64,000 nucleotides of DNA from UBA4408 sp002389785. Lineage in GTDB: Bacteria; Bacteroidota; Bacteroidia; UBA4408. The notes under the pieces are model-generated. The model saw only the letters and a program-made list of their open reading frames with translations, was not told the DNA's origin and searched no databases. The stretch covers positions 496,001 through 560,000 of the forward strand of contig DAORJK010000001.1 in assembly GCA_035438985.1 (NCBI GenBank), written 5' to 3'. Both the position numbers and the translations under genes were made by a program. This document shows, piece by piece, positions 37,498 through 45,956 of the stretch. The first letter of the stretch is position 1; each line of letters opens with the position of its first letter.

Positions 37498-38295
37498 TTA
37501 ACTGTTTTTTAACTGATTTATGTACTCTGTAACTTCGGCTGAAATAGCAGCATCGTTACTTAATTTTTTAAATTTTTCTAATGCTTCAATTGCTTTGTCC
37601 TTTTTGCCCATACTTGCATAGGTTTGTCCCAAATACAAATACGCCTCGGTAAACTCCGGTTTAATTCGAAGAATTCGCTCAAAACGTTCTATTGCTTTGT
37701 CGTATTGTCCCGATTGAACTGCAAATAACCCCAAATTCAGTTGAGCATTAATGTGCGTTGAATCTTTTGATACAACTTCTCTCAAGAGCATTATTCCTTT
37801 CATAGGTTCTCCTGAACTTTCAACATAACAAATTCCCAAATTCACTTTAGTATCCAAATTTGTTGAATCAAGTTCAAGCGCTTTGTTGTAGGATTCAATT
37901 GCATTATCAATAAAATAATGCCTTGCTTCATCCTTAGCAAAACGTGAGGCCTTGTAAAAAAACTCCCCTGCTTTATTCCAGCTAGCAAAAGTTGGAATTT
38001 CAATTGCTCCCTTTTTTAAATACCAAGCAGCTATTCCTGGTTGACTATTCCTTAACCAAAATTGGGAAAGTGAGTCGTTTCCATTCTTTAAAGCTTCAAG
38101 CTCAGTCTTTGTAGCTTCCGGTAAGGTAATCTTAACAGAATCTATATAAGCATCTATTGAAAAGTCAGCATGCTGTGGGCTTTCCGATTTCTTTGTACTT
38201 TCGGGAGCTCCTGTTTTACGGGCAAATAATAAAAGAACGAGTAGTGCAATTGCTCCTAATATTGCTGTTAATTGAGCTTTAGTAGGAGTTTTCAT
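37498..38295 (-). CDS. Membrane-anchored TPR protein
   Basis: The 265-residue protein has one N-terminal membrane anchor (about residues 8-25, AQLTAILGAIALLVLLLFA), a charged linker, and three to four tetratricopeptide repeats at about 125-255 (IESYNKALELDSTNLDTKVNLGICY, AQLNLGLFAVQSGQYDKAIERFERILRIKP, EAYLYLGQTYASMGKKDKAIEALEKFKKL). It likely faces the periplasm or cytoplasm as a protein-interaction scaffold; the partner is unknown. It starts 5 bases after the HU gene and ends 12 bases before the AURKAIP1-like gene, so it is translated from the same mRNA. The order HU, TPR, mini protein, rng is, as I recall, common in Bacteroidota. Confidence 0.85.
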   Translation of the reverse strand: MKTPTKAQLTAILGAIALLVLLLFARKTGAPESTKKSESPQHADFSIDAYIDSVKITLPEATKTELEALKNGNDSLSQFWLRNSQPGIAAWYLKKGAIEIPTFASWNKAGEFFYKASRFAKDEARHYFIDNAIESYNKALELDSTNLDTKVNLGICYVESSGEPMKGIMLLREVVSKDSTHINAQLNLGLFAVQSGQYDKAIERFERILRIKPEFTEAYLYLGQTYASMGKKDKAIEALEKFKKLSNDAAISAEVTEYINQLKNS

Positions 38296-38300
38296 TAAAA

Positions 38301-38585
38301 TTATTTTACTGTTTTCTTAATTTTCTCGCTAAATGTTTTAGCCGGTTTGAAGGCTGGTACATTGTGAGCCGGAATAATTATAGAAGTATTTTTAAGTATG
38401 TTTCTTCCAGTTTTTTCAGCTCTTTTTTTGATGATAAAAGAACCAAATCCTCTTAAATATACGTTGTTTCCTTTGGTTAATGAACCTTTAACCGATTTCA
38501 TAAAGGTTTCTACTGTAGCTTGTACGGCAACTTTTTCTATCCCTGTCTTTTCTGCAATTTCTGCAACAATATCAGCTTTTGTCAT
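38301..38585 (-). CDS. HU-family DNA-binding protein
   Basis: The 94-residue protein matches HU/IHF throughout. The helical dimer part is MTKADIVAEIAEKTGIEKVAVQATVETFMKSV, and the beta arms and conserved RGFGSF are followed by AHNVPAFKPAKTFSEKIKK. It bends DNA as a dimer and organises the nucleoid. It is first in a four-gene minus-strand operon ending with rng, behind a near-perfect promoter 69 bases upstream. The C-terminal tail is short and lysine-rich, as is usual. IHF-like specificity cannot be judged from sequence. Confidence 0.95.
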   Translation of the reverse strand: MTKADIVAEIAEKTGIEKVAVQATVETFMKSVKGSLTKGNNVYLRGFGSFIIKKRAEKTGRNILKNTSIIIPAHNVPAFKPAKTFSEKIKKTVK

Positions 38586-38653
38586 TGATGTGTGTAATTT
38601 ATATTTAGTTATTATTTAGATTATTACGCTTTTACTTTTTTAATTTGGGGCTG

Positions 38654-38684
38654 CAAATATAGAATTTTAAAATACAACACCAAA
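38654..38684 (-). promoter_or_regulatory. Consensus Bacteroidota promoter for the HU-TPR-rng operon
   Basis: On the minus strand TTTG (38684-38681) is followed by exactly 19 bases and TATATTTG (38661-38654). Both boxes match the consensus perfectly. Start of transcription is expected near 38648, giving a leader of about 60 bases. This is the best promoter match in the window. Confidence 0.75.
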
Positions 38685-38732
38685 AATGAACCTGTTGTTT
38701 TTTATTCTGTTTCATAGTGTTACGCAATAATT

Positions 38733-39785
38733 ATGGATTTTACATATCAACTGCTTCATTGGTACAGCCTCAATAAACGTGATTTGCCTTGGAGAGCAAC
38801 TCGGAATGCTTATCATATTTGGTTATCGGAAATTATTCTACAACAAACCCGTGTTGCTCAAGGATTACCTTATTATTTACGCTTTGTAGCGCAGTTTCCT
38901 GATGTGGTTTCGTTGGCAAAAGCGGATGAAAGCAGCGTTTTAAAGCTTTGGCAAGGCTTAGGTTATTATTCACGCGCACGAAATTTGCATGCTGCAGCTA
39001 AAGAAATACAAACTTTGCATAAAGGAGTATTTCCAAAAGATTATGATAAAATAAGAGCACTTAAGGGAATTGGTGATTATACTGCTGCCGCAATTGCATC
39101 ATTCGCTTTTAATAAATCGCATGCTGTTGTCGACGGAAATGTGTATCGTGTACTTTCACGTGTTTTTGGGATTGAAACACCAATTGATTCAATTAGTGGT
39201 AAAAAGGAATTTGCTCAACTGGCCCAAGAATTATTGCCTGTAAAAAATGTGGCAGAGTATAACCAGGCCATCATGGAATTTGGAGCCATACAATGTGTAC
39301 CGGCAAATCCTGATTGCCTTTCTTGTTGTTTAGGTCACATGTGTTCAGCACGCAAGAGTAATAAGGTAAAGCTTCTTCCTGTTAAAGCTAATAAAACGAA
39401 ACAAAGACATCGCTACTTTAATTATTTACTAATTGAGCAACAAAATAAAACCTTCTTACATAAACGAGGCTCAGGTGATATTTGGCAAGGTTTGTATGAG
39501 TTCCCACTAATCGAAACTCCAAAGGCTGTTTCCGAAAAACAACTTCTTAAAACTTCACAATTTAACCAACTGATTGGTAAAACTAAATTTAAACTTACCA
39601 GCGTTTCTCCAACCACTAAACATGTTCTCAGTCATCAAATTTTACATGCAAGGTTTTATCACTTGACTTTACAAAACAAACTTCCTTTACCATCTGAAAA
39701 TGGATTTATCGTAGTTAAAACAGAAGACATAAATAAACATGCATTGCCAAAGTTAATTGAGCGTTATTTTGCTTCTGCAGTATAA
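38733..39785 (+). CDS. mutY: A/G-specific adenine glycosylase
   Basis: MutY removes adenine mispaired with 8-oxoguanine, starting base excision repair. The 350-residue protein has the catalytic glutamate region WLSEIILQQTRV, the helix-hairpin-helix ALKGIGDYTAAAIASFAF, and the catalytic aspartate in AVVDGNVYRVLSRVFGI. The 4Fe-4S cysteines have spacing C-x6-C-x2-C-x5-C (CVPANPDCLSCCLGHMC). A C-terminal NUDIX-like 8-oxoG recognition domain follows (HRYFNYLLIEQQNKTFLHKRGSGDIWQGLYEFPLIE). The ATG at 38733 sits just before the conserved YQLLHWYSLNKRDLPWRATRN. It is divergent from the HU operon, an arrangement often seen in this phylum. Confidence 0.96.
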   Translation: MDFTYQLLHWYSLNKRDLPWRATRNAYHIWLSEIILQQTRVAQGLPYYLRFVAQFPDVVSLAKADESSVLKLWQGLGYYSRARNLHAAAKEIQTLHKGVFPKDYDKIRALKGIGDYTAAAIASFAFNKSHAVVDGNVYRVLSRVFGIETPIDSISGKKEFAQLAQELLPVKNVAEYNQAIMEFGAIQCVPANPDCLSCCLGHMCSARKSNKVKLLPVKANKTKQRHRYFNYLLIEQQNKTFLHKRGSGDIWQGLYEFPLIETPKAVSEKQLLKTSQFNQLIGKTKFKLTSVSPTTKHVLSHQILHARFYHLTLQNKLPLPSENGFIVVKTEDINKHALPKLIERYFASAV

Positions 39786-39951
39786 ATTCTGGAAACAATG
39801 AACAACTGCCATCTTTAAAAAGAATGCAGTATAGTTATGATTTTGATAAAAATAATGACTGCTAAAATGCATTAATTGGTAAATCTCTTATTAAATTCTT
39901 AGATAGCAATAATTTACTAGACTGCATAAGTATGTAAGAATGCTTTTCTAA

Positions 39952-39983
39952 TTTGTTCATGATTAAGCTATTTATTATCTTGC
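39952..39983 (+). promoter_or_regulatory. Likely promoter of the GEVED/E-set protein gene
   Basis: TTTG (39952-39955) is followed by 20 bases and TATCTTGC (39976-39983), which matches TAnnTTTG at four of its six fixed positions. If used, transcription starts near 39990. That excludes the upstream in-frame starts at 39953 and 39959 and supports ATG 40019. The rest of the 233-base gap after mutY (39786-40018) shows nothing else recognisable. Confidence 0.4.
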
Positions 39984-40018
39984 AATTTAGTATTATATCA
40001 AATTTTAATTCATTTATC

Positions 40019-43000
40019 ATGATATCAAAACATCTCACTCAAATTTTATTTTTTATTTCACTCTACTCAACTAATACTTTTTCACAATACTGTATACCCG
40101 TTTCAACATTTGGTTCATCAAATAGCGATCAGGTATCAAGCGTAGTCATTGACGGGAGCAATTATGCTGGTTCATCTAATTCATATGATAGCCTTTACAC
40201 TTCATTTGGATGTGAAATTAAAATGATGACCAACTTTACACACAAAATTTTTATAGGTACAACAGGAGTCGGATCAACTTATGCGCTATTTTTTGATTTC
40301 AATTCAGATGGTGATTTTATTGATATAGATGAAAAAATTGGAGAGGCAGTTGACCCGGGAAATCCTGATATGCTTTATTTTAATGTTACAATACCTGCCT
40401 CAACCTCTGGAAACATAAGAGGAAGAATTAGATGTGCTGAATCCGGAGTAACAAATCTATCACCTTGTTCATCGTATAATTACGGCACTACCCTTGATTT
40501 TTGGACCCAGATCAATTCACTTTCAAATTATCCAACTGTAGGATATTGTTTTCCCGAGCATGCATGTAACAACTATCCTGCATCTATAAGTAATATTTAT
40601 TTTATTGATCGAAATATAGCTAGTCTATCAAGTTTCAGCTATTTTGATCATAGCAATGCCTCAATTAATGCGAATGGAAATTATTCAGTAACGATCAATC
40701 TGCAAGGTGAATATTATTTATGGGCTGATTATAATCGAGATGGTCAATTTACAAATGTGAATGAATATTTAGGTGTTCAATATAGTCTGCCGAATAGCCA
40801 AGGAGGCACTAATCCAGCCTCATTTAATTTTAATATACCTTCAAATTTGAAACAAGGGCCCTTTATGTTTCGACTCCGATACTTTCCATTATTTACTATT
40901 AACACATCTCCTCCTTCTCCTTGTGATGCAAATTCATATTACAATGACATTGATGTACTGTATACTGGGAACAATTATTGTGATTCATTGCATAGTCAAC
41001 TATGCAATTCTAATACTATTCAATCAGTATCAATTTCAGGAACAAATTTCGCCAATTTAAATAATGGATGTGGCAACCTAAACGGCAATTCCTATACAAT
41101 TTTCGATCCCAGTGCCAATACTACTGCAACAGTTGAGAACGGTCAACCTATTAAAATTAATGTCCAAACAGATAGCTTATCGAACGTTGCATTATGGTTA
41201 GATTTCAACAATGATTTAGTTTTTGATATAGATGAATACACATGTATTTCAACATTTACCAACTCACCTGGTACTTTGATTCCATCTAACTTAAAAAATG
41301 GTGATTTAATTCCATTACGTATAAGAAGCTCTTCAATTACAGAACCAATTGGCCCTGGCGATGCTTGTAAACTTTTAAATTCAGGTGAAACAGAAGATTA
41401 TTTGCTTACTGTTGCTACTAATTTAGCTGGTGTGACATTTAAACTAGATATGACCCCTGCAATTAATCAGGCCATTTTTAATATAGCTGGAGGAGACAAT
41501 GTTGAAATGGTTAGATACTTGCCGAATAATAATTACCAATTTATTGCTTTGACCTATGATATTGGAAATATATTTAGATCAACAATCAACACTTTTCACA
41601 ACGGTGATAACATCTATTATAAATTTAGAATTAATCACAATTGGTCAACCTTTGAAGTTGCTTCCAAAAATTACGTAGTGAGTAATGGAGATACTGTTTT
41701 CAATATTTGGGATGCTTCAACATTAACCATTACAGATATTACCTATAAAGTTCCGGTAACATTTAGGGTAGATATGAGCCATGAGCAAATTTCTCCATTC
41801 GGAGTTAGAATGATTGGAAATTTCAATCAATGGGATTTGGATTCAACAAGTATGACACCTATAGGAAACGGTATTTATGAAGCAACTGTTTTACTTGATA
41901 CTGTTTCTAATATCTCATATCAGTTTGTAAACGGCAATTTAATTGCTGACCATGAAAATATCTCATGTGATTGTGGAACTTACGATAGCAATAAGGGTAA
42001 TTTGCGATTCCTCGATATTGTTGAAGAAGCGGATACAATTCCTATAGTATGTTATGGTTCTTGTGTACCATGCTTCCTTCCAACTGCTCAATTTACAAAT
42101 CAATCAGCTATAATTGCTTGCAGCTCATCTCAGATTTTTCTACCTTTTACAACTAGTCCCGGCTTTCAACCAGGTAACAATTTCTCTGCTGAATTGTCTG
42201 ACAACACAGGAAGTTTTAACAATCCAACATCTCTGGGAAATATAAATTCAACGCAAAATGATTCTATATTAGCTAGTTTTCCTAACTTTTTTTTAGGTAC
42301 AGGTAATGGATACACTATTCGGTTAGTTTCATCTTCACCCTATTTGATTTTAGATTCTATTTCAATATTCGCCAACAATTCTCCGATCGTATCTTTAGGG
42401 CCAGACACCACTATCTGTGAAGGAGATAGTATTGAATTGTTTTTAATTAATAGTTCTCAATCAAATTTAGCAAGTATTAATTGGAGCAACGGATTGCATC
42501 AAAACCAAACAACTCAGGTTACAACACCATTTGTAAATACAATTTATTCTGTAATTGTTGTGGATACATTAGGATGCACATCCTTCGATGACAAAATCAT
42601 ATTGCTTAGTTCAGTGCCTTCACCCCCTCAACTTAGCTTTAATCAAGGTTATTTAATTTGCTCTACTCCTGCTCAAAATTATTCTTGGTATTTAAATGGT
42701 GTTTCTATTTTACAAAATGACAATGATTCACTTTCAATTTTATCAACCGGGCTTTATAAACTTTGTATATCAAACCAATTTGGTTGTACATCATGTACAA
42801 ATTATAATTATACTGGAATTGATGAAAGTTATGAAAGCCAAGTTTCTGTTTCTCCAACACCTTTCAATAATAAACTGAATATTGCTTTAAAAAATGAAAA
42901 TATTTCGACAACAAAAATCGATTTTTATAATGTGCATGGGGTACTGGTTTTTACTAAAATAGTTGATAATTCACTATTAGAAATATCAACCTCCAATTGG

Positions 43001-43090
43001 ACAGATGGAATCTATTTTTTCATAGCAACTTCGAACGAAAAAATACTTATTCGAAAGAAGTTATTGAAAATAAGAACTGCATTCGAATAA
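40019..43090 (+). CDS. T9SS type A protein with three GEVED-like domains and an E-set carbohydrate-binding-like domain
   Basis: The protein is 1023 residues from ATG 40019, chosen because MISKHLTQILFFISLYSTNTFS followed by Gln is a complete signal peptide. Longer in-frame starts at 39953 (TTG) and 39959 add a second hydrophobic stretch. Three GEVED-like domains follow (FFDFNSDGDFIDIDEK; WADYNRDGQFTNVNEY; WLDFNNDLVFDIDEY ... NSGETEDYLLTV). Two E-set modules come next. The second, PVTFRVDMSHEQISPFGVRM with IGNFNQWDLDSTSMTPIGNGIY, resembles CBM48/starch-binding-type folds. Then an Ig-like NNFSAELSDNTGSF segment and a type A CTD (VSVSPTPFNNKLNIAL ... WTDGIYFFIAT). Binding to a glycan is a reasonable guess. 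It lacks the SRSNIKNR cassette of the 4.7-32 kb cluster. Confidence 0.8.
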   Translation: MISKHLTQILFFISLYSTNTFSQYCIPVSTFGSSNSDQVSSVVIDGSNYAGSSNSYDSLYTSFGCEIKMMTNFTHKIFIGTTGVGSTYALFFDFNSDGDFIDIDEKIGEAVDPGNPDMLYFNVTIPASTSGNIRGRIRCAESGVTNLSPCSSYNYGTTLDFWTQINSLSNYPTVGYCFPEHACNNYPASISNIYFIDRNIASLSSFSYFDHSNASINANGNYSVTINLQGEYYLWADYNRDGQFTNVNEYLGVQYSLPNSQGGTNPASFNFNIPSNLKQGPFMFRLRYFPLFTINTSPPSPCDANSYYNDIDVLYTGNNYCDSLHSQLCNSNTIQSVSISGTNFANLNNGCGNLNGNSYTIFDPSANTTATVENGQPIKINVQTDSLSNVALWLDFNNDLVFDIDEYTCISTFTNSPGTLIPSNLKNGDLIPLRIRSSSITEPIGPGDACKLLNSGETEDYLLTVATNLAGVTFKLDMTPAINQAIFNIAGGDNVEMVRYLPNNNYQFIALTYDIGNIFRSTINTFHNGDNIYYKFRINHNWSTFEVASKNYVVSNGDTVFNIWDASTLTITDITYKVPVTFRVDMSHEQISPFGVRMIGNFNQWDLDSTSMTPIGNGIYEATVLLDTVSNISYQFVNGNLIADHENISCDCGTYDSNKGNLRFLDIVEEADTIPIVCYGSCVPCFLPTAQFTNQSAIIACSSSQIFLPFTTSPGFQPGNNFSAELSDNTGSFNNPTSLGNINSTQNDSILASFPNFFLGTGNGYTIRLVSSSPYLILDSISIFANNSPIVSLGPDTTICEGDSIELFLINSSQSNLASINWSNGLHQNQTTQVTTPFVNTIYSVIVVDTLGCTSFDDKIILLSSVPSPPQLSFNQGYLICSTPAQNYSWYLNGVSILQNDNDSLSILSTGLYKLCISNQFGCTSCTNYNYTGIDESYESQVSVSPTPFNNKLNIALKNENISTTKIDFYNVHGVLVFTKIVDNSLLEISTSNWTDGIYFFIATSNEKILIRKKLLKIRTAFE

Positions 43091-43128
43091 ACTTTGAGAA
43101 GATAATTAATAATTAGAATCTTTAAAAA

Positions 43129-43142
43129 AGAGTGAAAACTCT
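43129..43142 (-). terminator. Possible second terminator hairpin for the hpd operon
   Basis: AGAGT (43129-43133) and ACTCT (43138-43142) pair over a 4-base loop. Read on the minus strand the hairpin is followed by TTTTTT. It lies beyond the stronger terminator at 43176-43213 and could serve as a backup. Confidence 0.35.
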
Positions 43143-43175
43143 CAGTAGTTAATAAATGTACTCCTAATCTGCCTC

Positions 43176-43213
43176 AAAAAAAACTCCCCATATGCAGCAT
43201 TGCAATGGGGAGC
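43176..43213 (-). terminator. Intrinsic terminator of the homogentisate-pathway operon
   Basis: On the minus strand an 8-bp perfect stem, CTCCCCAT (43184-43191 as read on plus) with ATGGGGAG (43205-43212), is followed by eight T residues (plus-strand A-run 43176-43183). An inner TGCA/TGCA pairing extends the hairpin. It begins 22 bases past the stop of the hpd gene. Confidence 0.88.
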
Positions 43214-43234
43214 TTTAGCAGTATTTATTTCTAG

Positions 43235-44395
43235 TTATAAAGTTCCTCTTTTCTCTTGTTCTCGTTCAATAGACTCGAATAAAGCTTTGAAATTTCCTGC
43301 TCCAAAACCTTTTGCTCCCATGCGTTGTATAATTTCGAAAAACAAGGTAGGACGATCCTCGAGTGGCTTAGTAAAAATCTGAAGTAAATAACCATCCTCA
43401 TCGGCATCTACTAAAATTGCTAACTTTTCAATTACACTCAAATCCTCCTTCATCATGCTCATGTGCTTCCCTAAACGATTCGGAATTTCTTCATAATATG
43501 CATGAGGTGGTGCCGATAAAAACTCAACACCTCTGGCTCTAAGTTCCATCACTGTTTTTATAATATCGTCGGTAGCAATGGCCATGTGTTGTACTCCCGG
43601 TCCTTCATAAAAATCAATATATTCTTCAATCTGCGATTTCTTTTTCCCTTTGGCTGGTTCATTAATTGGAAATTTTATTCTTCCATTACCATTACTCATA
43701 ACCTTGCTCATTAGGGCTGAATATTCGGTGGTTATTTGCTTGTCGTCAAACGATAAAAAATTTACAAATCCCATTACCTCTTCATACCACTTCACCCATT
43801 GGTTCATTTCTCCCCAGCCTACATTGCCTACCATGTGATCAATAAATTTTAATCCAACCGGAGTCGGATTATAATCTGACTTCCAAGTTTGATATCCCGG
43901 TAAAAAAGTTCCTTTATAATTCTTACGTTCAACGAACATATGAACTGTTTCACCATAGGTGTAAATTCCTGATCGAACAACTTCACCGTGCTCATCCTTT
44001 TCAACTGTAGGCTCCATAAAAGGCTTTGCTCCTCGTTTTACTGTTTCTTCAAACGATTTTTTAGCATCTTCTACCCAAAGTGCAATAATCTTTACACCAT
44101 CTCCATGCTTTGTTAAATGCTGATTAATTGGAGACGTAGAGTTAAGCGGAGTAGTAAGTACTATGCGAATTTTATCTTGTGCTAACACATACGAAGCATA
44201 GTCTTTACAACCGGTTTCAAGTCCTTTGTAAGCATACGACTGAAATCCAAATGCCGTTTTATAAAAATGCGCTGCTTGCTTGGCGTTACCTACATATAAT
44301 TCAACATAGTCGGTCCCTAGCAAAGGCAAAAAGTCTTGCGCTCCTTCAAATATTTTTTCCAAACCGTATTCAACATTTTTTATTTCTGTGGCCAT
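43235..44395 (-). CDS. hpd: 4-hydroxyphenylpyruvate dioxygenase
   Basis: The enzyme converts 4-hydroxyphenylpyruvate to homogentisate with O2 and Fe(II), in tyrosine breakdown. The 386 residues are normal. Two vicinal-oxygen-chelate halves are visible. The iron ligands are the His in LKFIDHMVGNV, the His in GPGVQHMAIATDD and the Glu in TLFFEIIQRMGAKGFGAGNF. The C-terminal FGAGNFKALFESIEREQEKRG is typical. It lies 65 bases downstream of homogentisate dioxygenase on the same strand and is followed by a strong terminator, so the two form an operon carrying successive steps. No hydrolase (fumarylacetoacetase) gene is present in the window. Confidence 0.96.
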   Translation of the reverse strand: MATEIKNVEYGLEKIFEGAQDFLPLLGTDYVELYVGNAKQAAHFYKTAFGFQSYAYKGLETGCKDYASYVLAQDKIRIVLTTPLNSTSPINQHLTKHGDGVKIIALWVEDAKKSFEETVKRGAKPFMEPTVEKDEHGEVVRSGIYTYGETVHMFVERKNYKGTFLPGYQTWKSDYNPTPVGLKFIDHMVGNVGWGEMNQWVKWYEEVMGFVNFLSFDDKQITTEYSALMSKVMSNGNGRIKFPINEPAKGKKKSQIEEYIDFYEGPGVQHMAIATDDIIKTVMELRARGVEFLSAPPHAYYEEIPNRLGKHMSMMKEDLSVIEKLAILVDADEDGYLLQIFTKPLEDRPTLFFEIIQRMGAKGFGAGNFKALFESIEREQEKRGTL

Positions 44396-44460
44396 TATTT
44401 CTTTTAATTAGAGTGTTAAATTTCTTGTAATACAATGTTTGATCTGCAGATTATTTTTAC

Positions 44461-45618
44461 TTATTCTACCCAACTTTTATAATAGCTGCCATCATCTATT
44501 TTCATAGCTTCTTCAGTTACCATTAAAGGTCTAAACGTATCCACCATTACAGCTAATTCTTGAGTTTCCTTTTGACCAATGCTTCGTTCCATAGCTCCCG
44601 GTGCCGGTCCATGAGGGATTCCTTTTGGATGCAAGGTAATATGTCCTTGCTCAATATTGTTTCTGCTCATAAAATCCCCATCTACATAATACAATACTTC
44701 ATCGCTATCTATATTGCTGTGATTGTAAGGAGCAGGAATCGCTAAAGGATGATAATCGTACAGTCGCGGACAAAATGAACAAACTACAAAAGTGGAAGTT
44801 TCAAAAGTTTGATGTACCGGTGGTGGCAAATGAACTCTACCGGTTAATGGTTCAAAATTATGAATGCTGAACCCGAATGGAAAATTATAACCATCCCAAC
44901 CTACAACATCAAAAGGATGTGTTGCATAAACCACATCATGCAATCTATTTTCCTTTTTAATCTTTATCAAAAAATCACCCTTTTCATCATAGGTTTCTAT
45001 CACTTTGGGAAGTTTAAAATCGCGCTCACAAAAGGGTGAATGCTCCAACAATTGCCCACTGCTGCTTTTGTATCTCTTAGGTGTATAAAAAGGGGCATGT
45101 GATTCAACGTAAAACAACCGATTATCAGTAGTTTCAAACTCCATCTGATAAATCATTCCTCTTGGAATAATCAGGTAATCGCCATATTCAAAGGGAATAT
45201 TGCCCATAAAGGTGCGCAAGGTTCCTTTTCCTTTATGAATAAAAATCAACTCGTCAGCATCGGCATTTTTATAAAAGTAAGTGCGCATCGATTCCTTGGG
45301 TGCTGCTAAACCTATCGTGCAATCAGCATTAACCAGCACTGCTTTACGACTTTCTAAAAAATCATTCACCGGAAGTATGTTGAATCCTTTTAAGAGCAGG
45401 GCCTTTATATTTTTATCGATGGCAATTTTAGGACTTACATCAACTGATTGAAGTATTTCCTTTACTTGAGTGGGACGTTGCGCGTGGTATAATAAAGAGG
45501 AGTGACCGTTAAAACCTTCCGTTCCAAACAACTGTTCATAATAGTATCCTCCGGCAGGCTTTTTATATTGTGTATGACGCTTTTGAGGGATCGCTCCTAA
45601 GGTATGATAAATGGGCAT
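44461..45618 (-). CDS. hmgA: Homogentisate 1,2-dioxygenase
   Basis: It opens the ring of homogentisate to maleylacetoacetate using Fe(II) and O2. The 385-residue length matches the shorter Bacteroidota form; the human enzyme is about 445. The start MPIYHTLGAIPQKRHTQY is the family N-terminus. Cupin-type segments are seen (ADELIFIHKGKGTLRTFMG, PFEYGDYLIIPRGMIYQME). The active-site region has FCPRLYDYHPLAIPAPYNHSNIDSDEVLYYVDGDF and ITLHPKGIPHGPAPG, with the His/Glu ligands expected. It is transcribed ahead of hpd, and a TATTTTTG -7 box lies at 45672-45679 on the minus strand. No disruption seen. Confidence 0.95.
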   Translation of the reverse strand: MPIYHTLGAIPQKRHTQYKKPAGGYYYEQLFGTEGFNGHSSLLYHAQRPTQVKEILQSVDVSPKIAIDKNIKALLLKGFNILPVNDFLESRKAVLVNADCTIGLAAPKESMRTYFYKNADADELIFIHKGKGTLRTFMGNIPFEYGDYLIIPRGMIYQMEFETTDNRLFYVESHAPFYTPKRYKSSSGQLLEHSPFCERDFKLPKVIETYDEKGDFLIKIKKENRLHDVVYATHPFDVVGWDGYNFPFGFSIHNFEPLTGRVHLPPPVHQTFETSTFVVCSFCPRLYDYHPLAIPAPYNHSNIDSDEVLYYVDGDFMSRNNIEQGHITLHPKGIPHGPAPGAMERSIGQKETQELAVMVDTFRPLMVTEEAMKIDDGSYYKSWVE

Positions 45619-45956
45619 TGGTGTATAAATTAAATGATTTTCATTTCGTTTTTGTGCGAAAGAAATATGCGCAAAAATAAGGAATTTTAAACTGTAATTT
45701 CAGCATAAAATGTTGCATTCTTTAAATTCGATTCAGCAAATTTTAGATTTTAAACTTGGTTATCTGACTTCTTAAAATTCTCCCTTCTGTAGGTTAGGGA
45801 TTACAATTATCAATTAAAATCATTAGATTTGCTTGTTTGTATAGCAGGTAGCGAAGAGCAAATAAAAAATCATCTTCAAAAGAAGCTGATTTCGACCATG
45901 GTGTTTGCATGCTTCCTCTACCTTCAAATATGAAGAAAGTTTAAAGTTAACAAGGA
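45619..45956. promoter_or_regulatory. Divergent promoter region between hmgA and the giant adhesin
   Basis: In this 338-base gap the minus strand carries TATTTTTG (45679-45672), a perfect -7 box about 54 bases ahead of hmgA; the -33 match is poor. The plus strand carries TAGATTTG (45824-45831), a perfect -7 box with a weak TTAC at the -33 position (45801-45804). This gives the adhesin mRNA a leader of about 120 bases. That leader has two small hairpins, CTTC-AAAA-GAAG and CTTCA-AATA-TGAAG (45922-45935). No other gene or RNA was recognised. Confidence 0.4.

Noticed and set aside
39953..40018. Upstream TTG/ATG start for the GEVED/E-set protein
   Set aside because: It adds a second hydrophobic stretch before a complete signal peptide and overlaps the likely promoter.
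45619..45956. Small RNA or tRNA in the gap before the adhesin
   Set aside because: Only short 4-5 bp hairpins were seen. There is no cloverleaf and no conserved RNA motif that I recognise.
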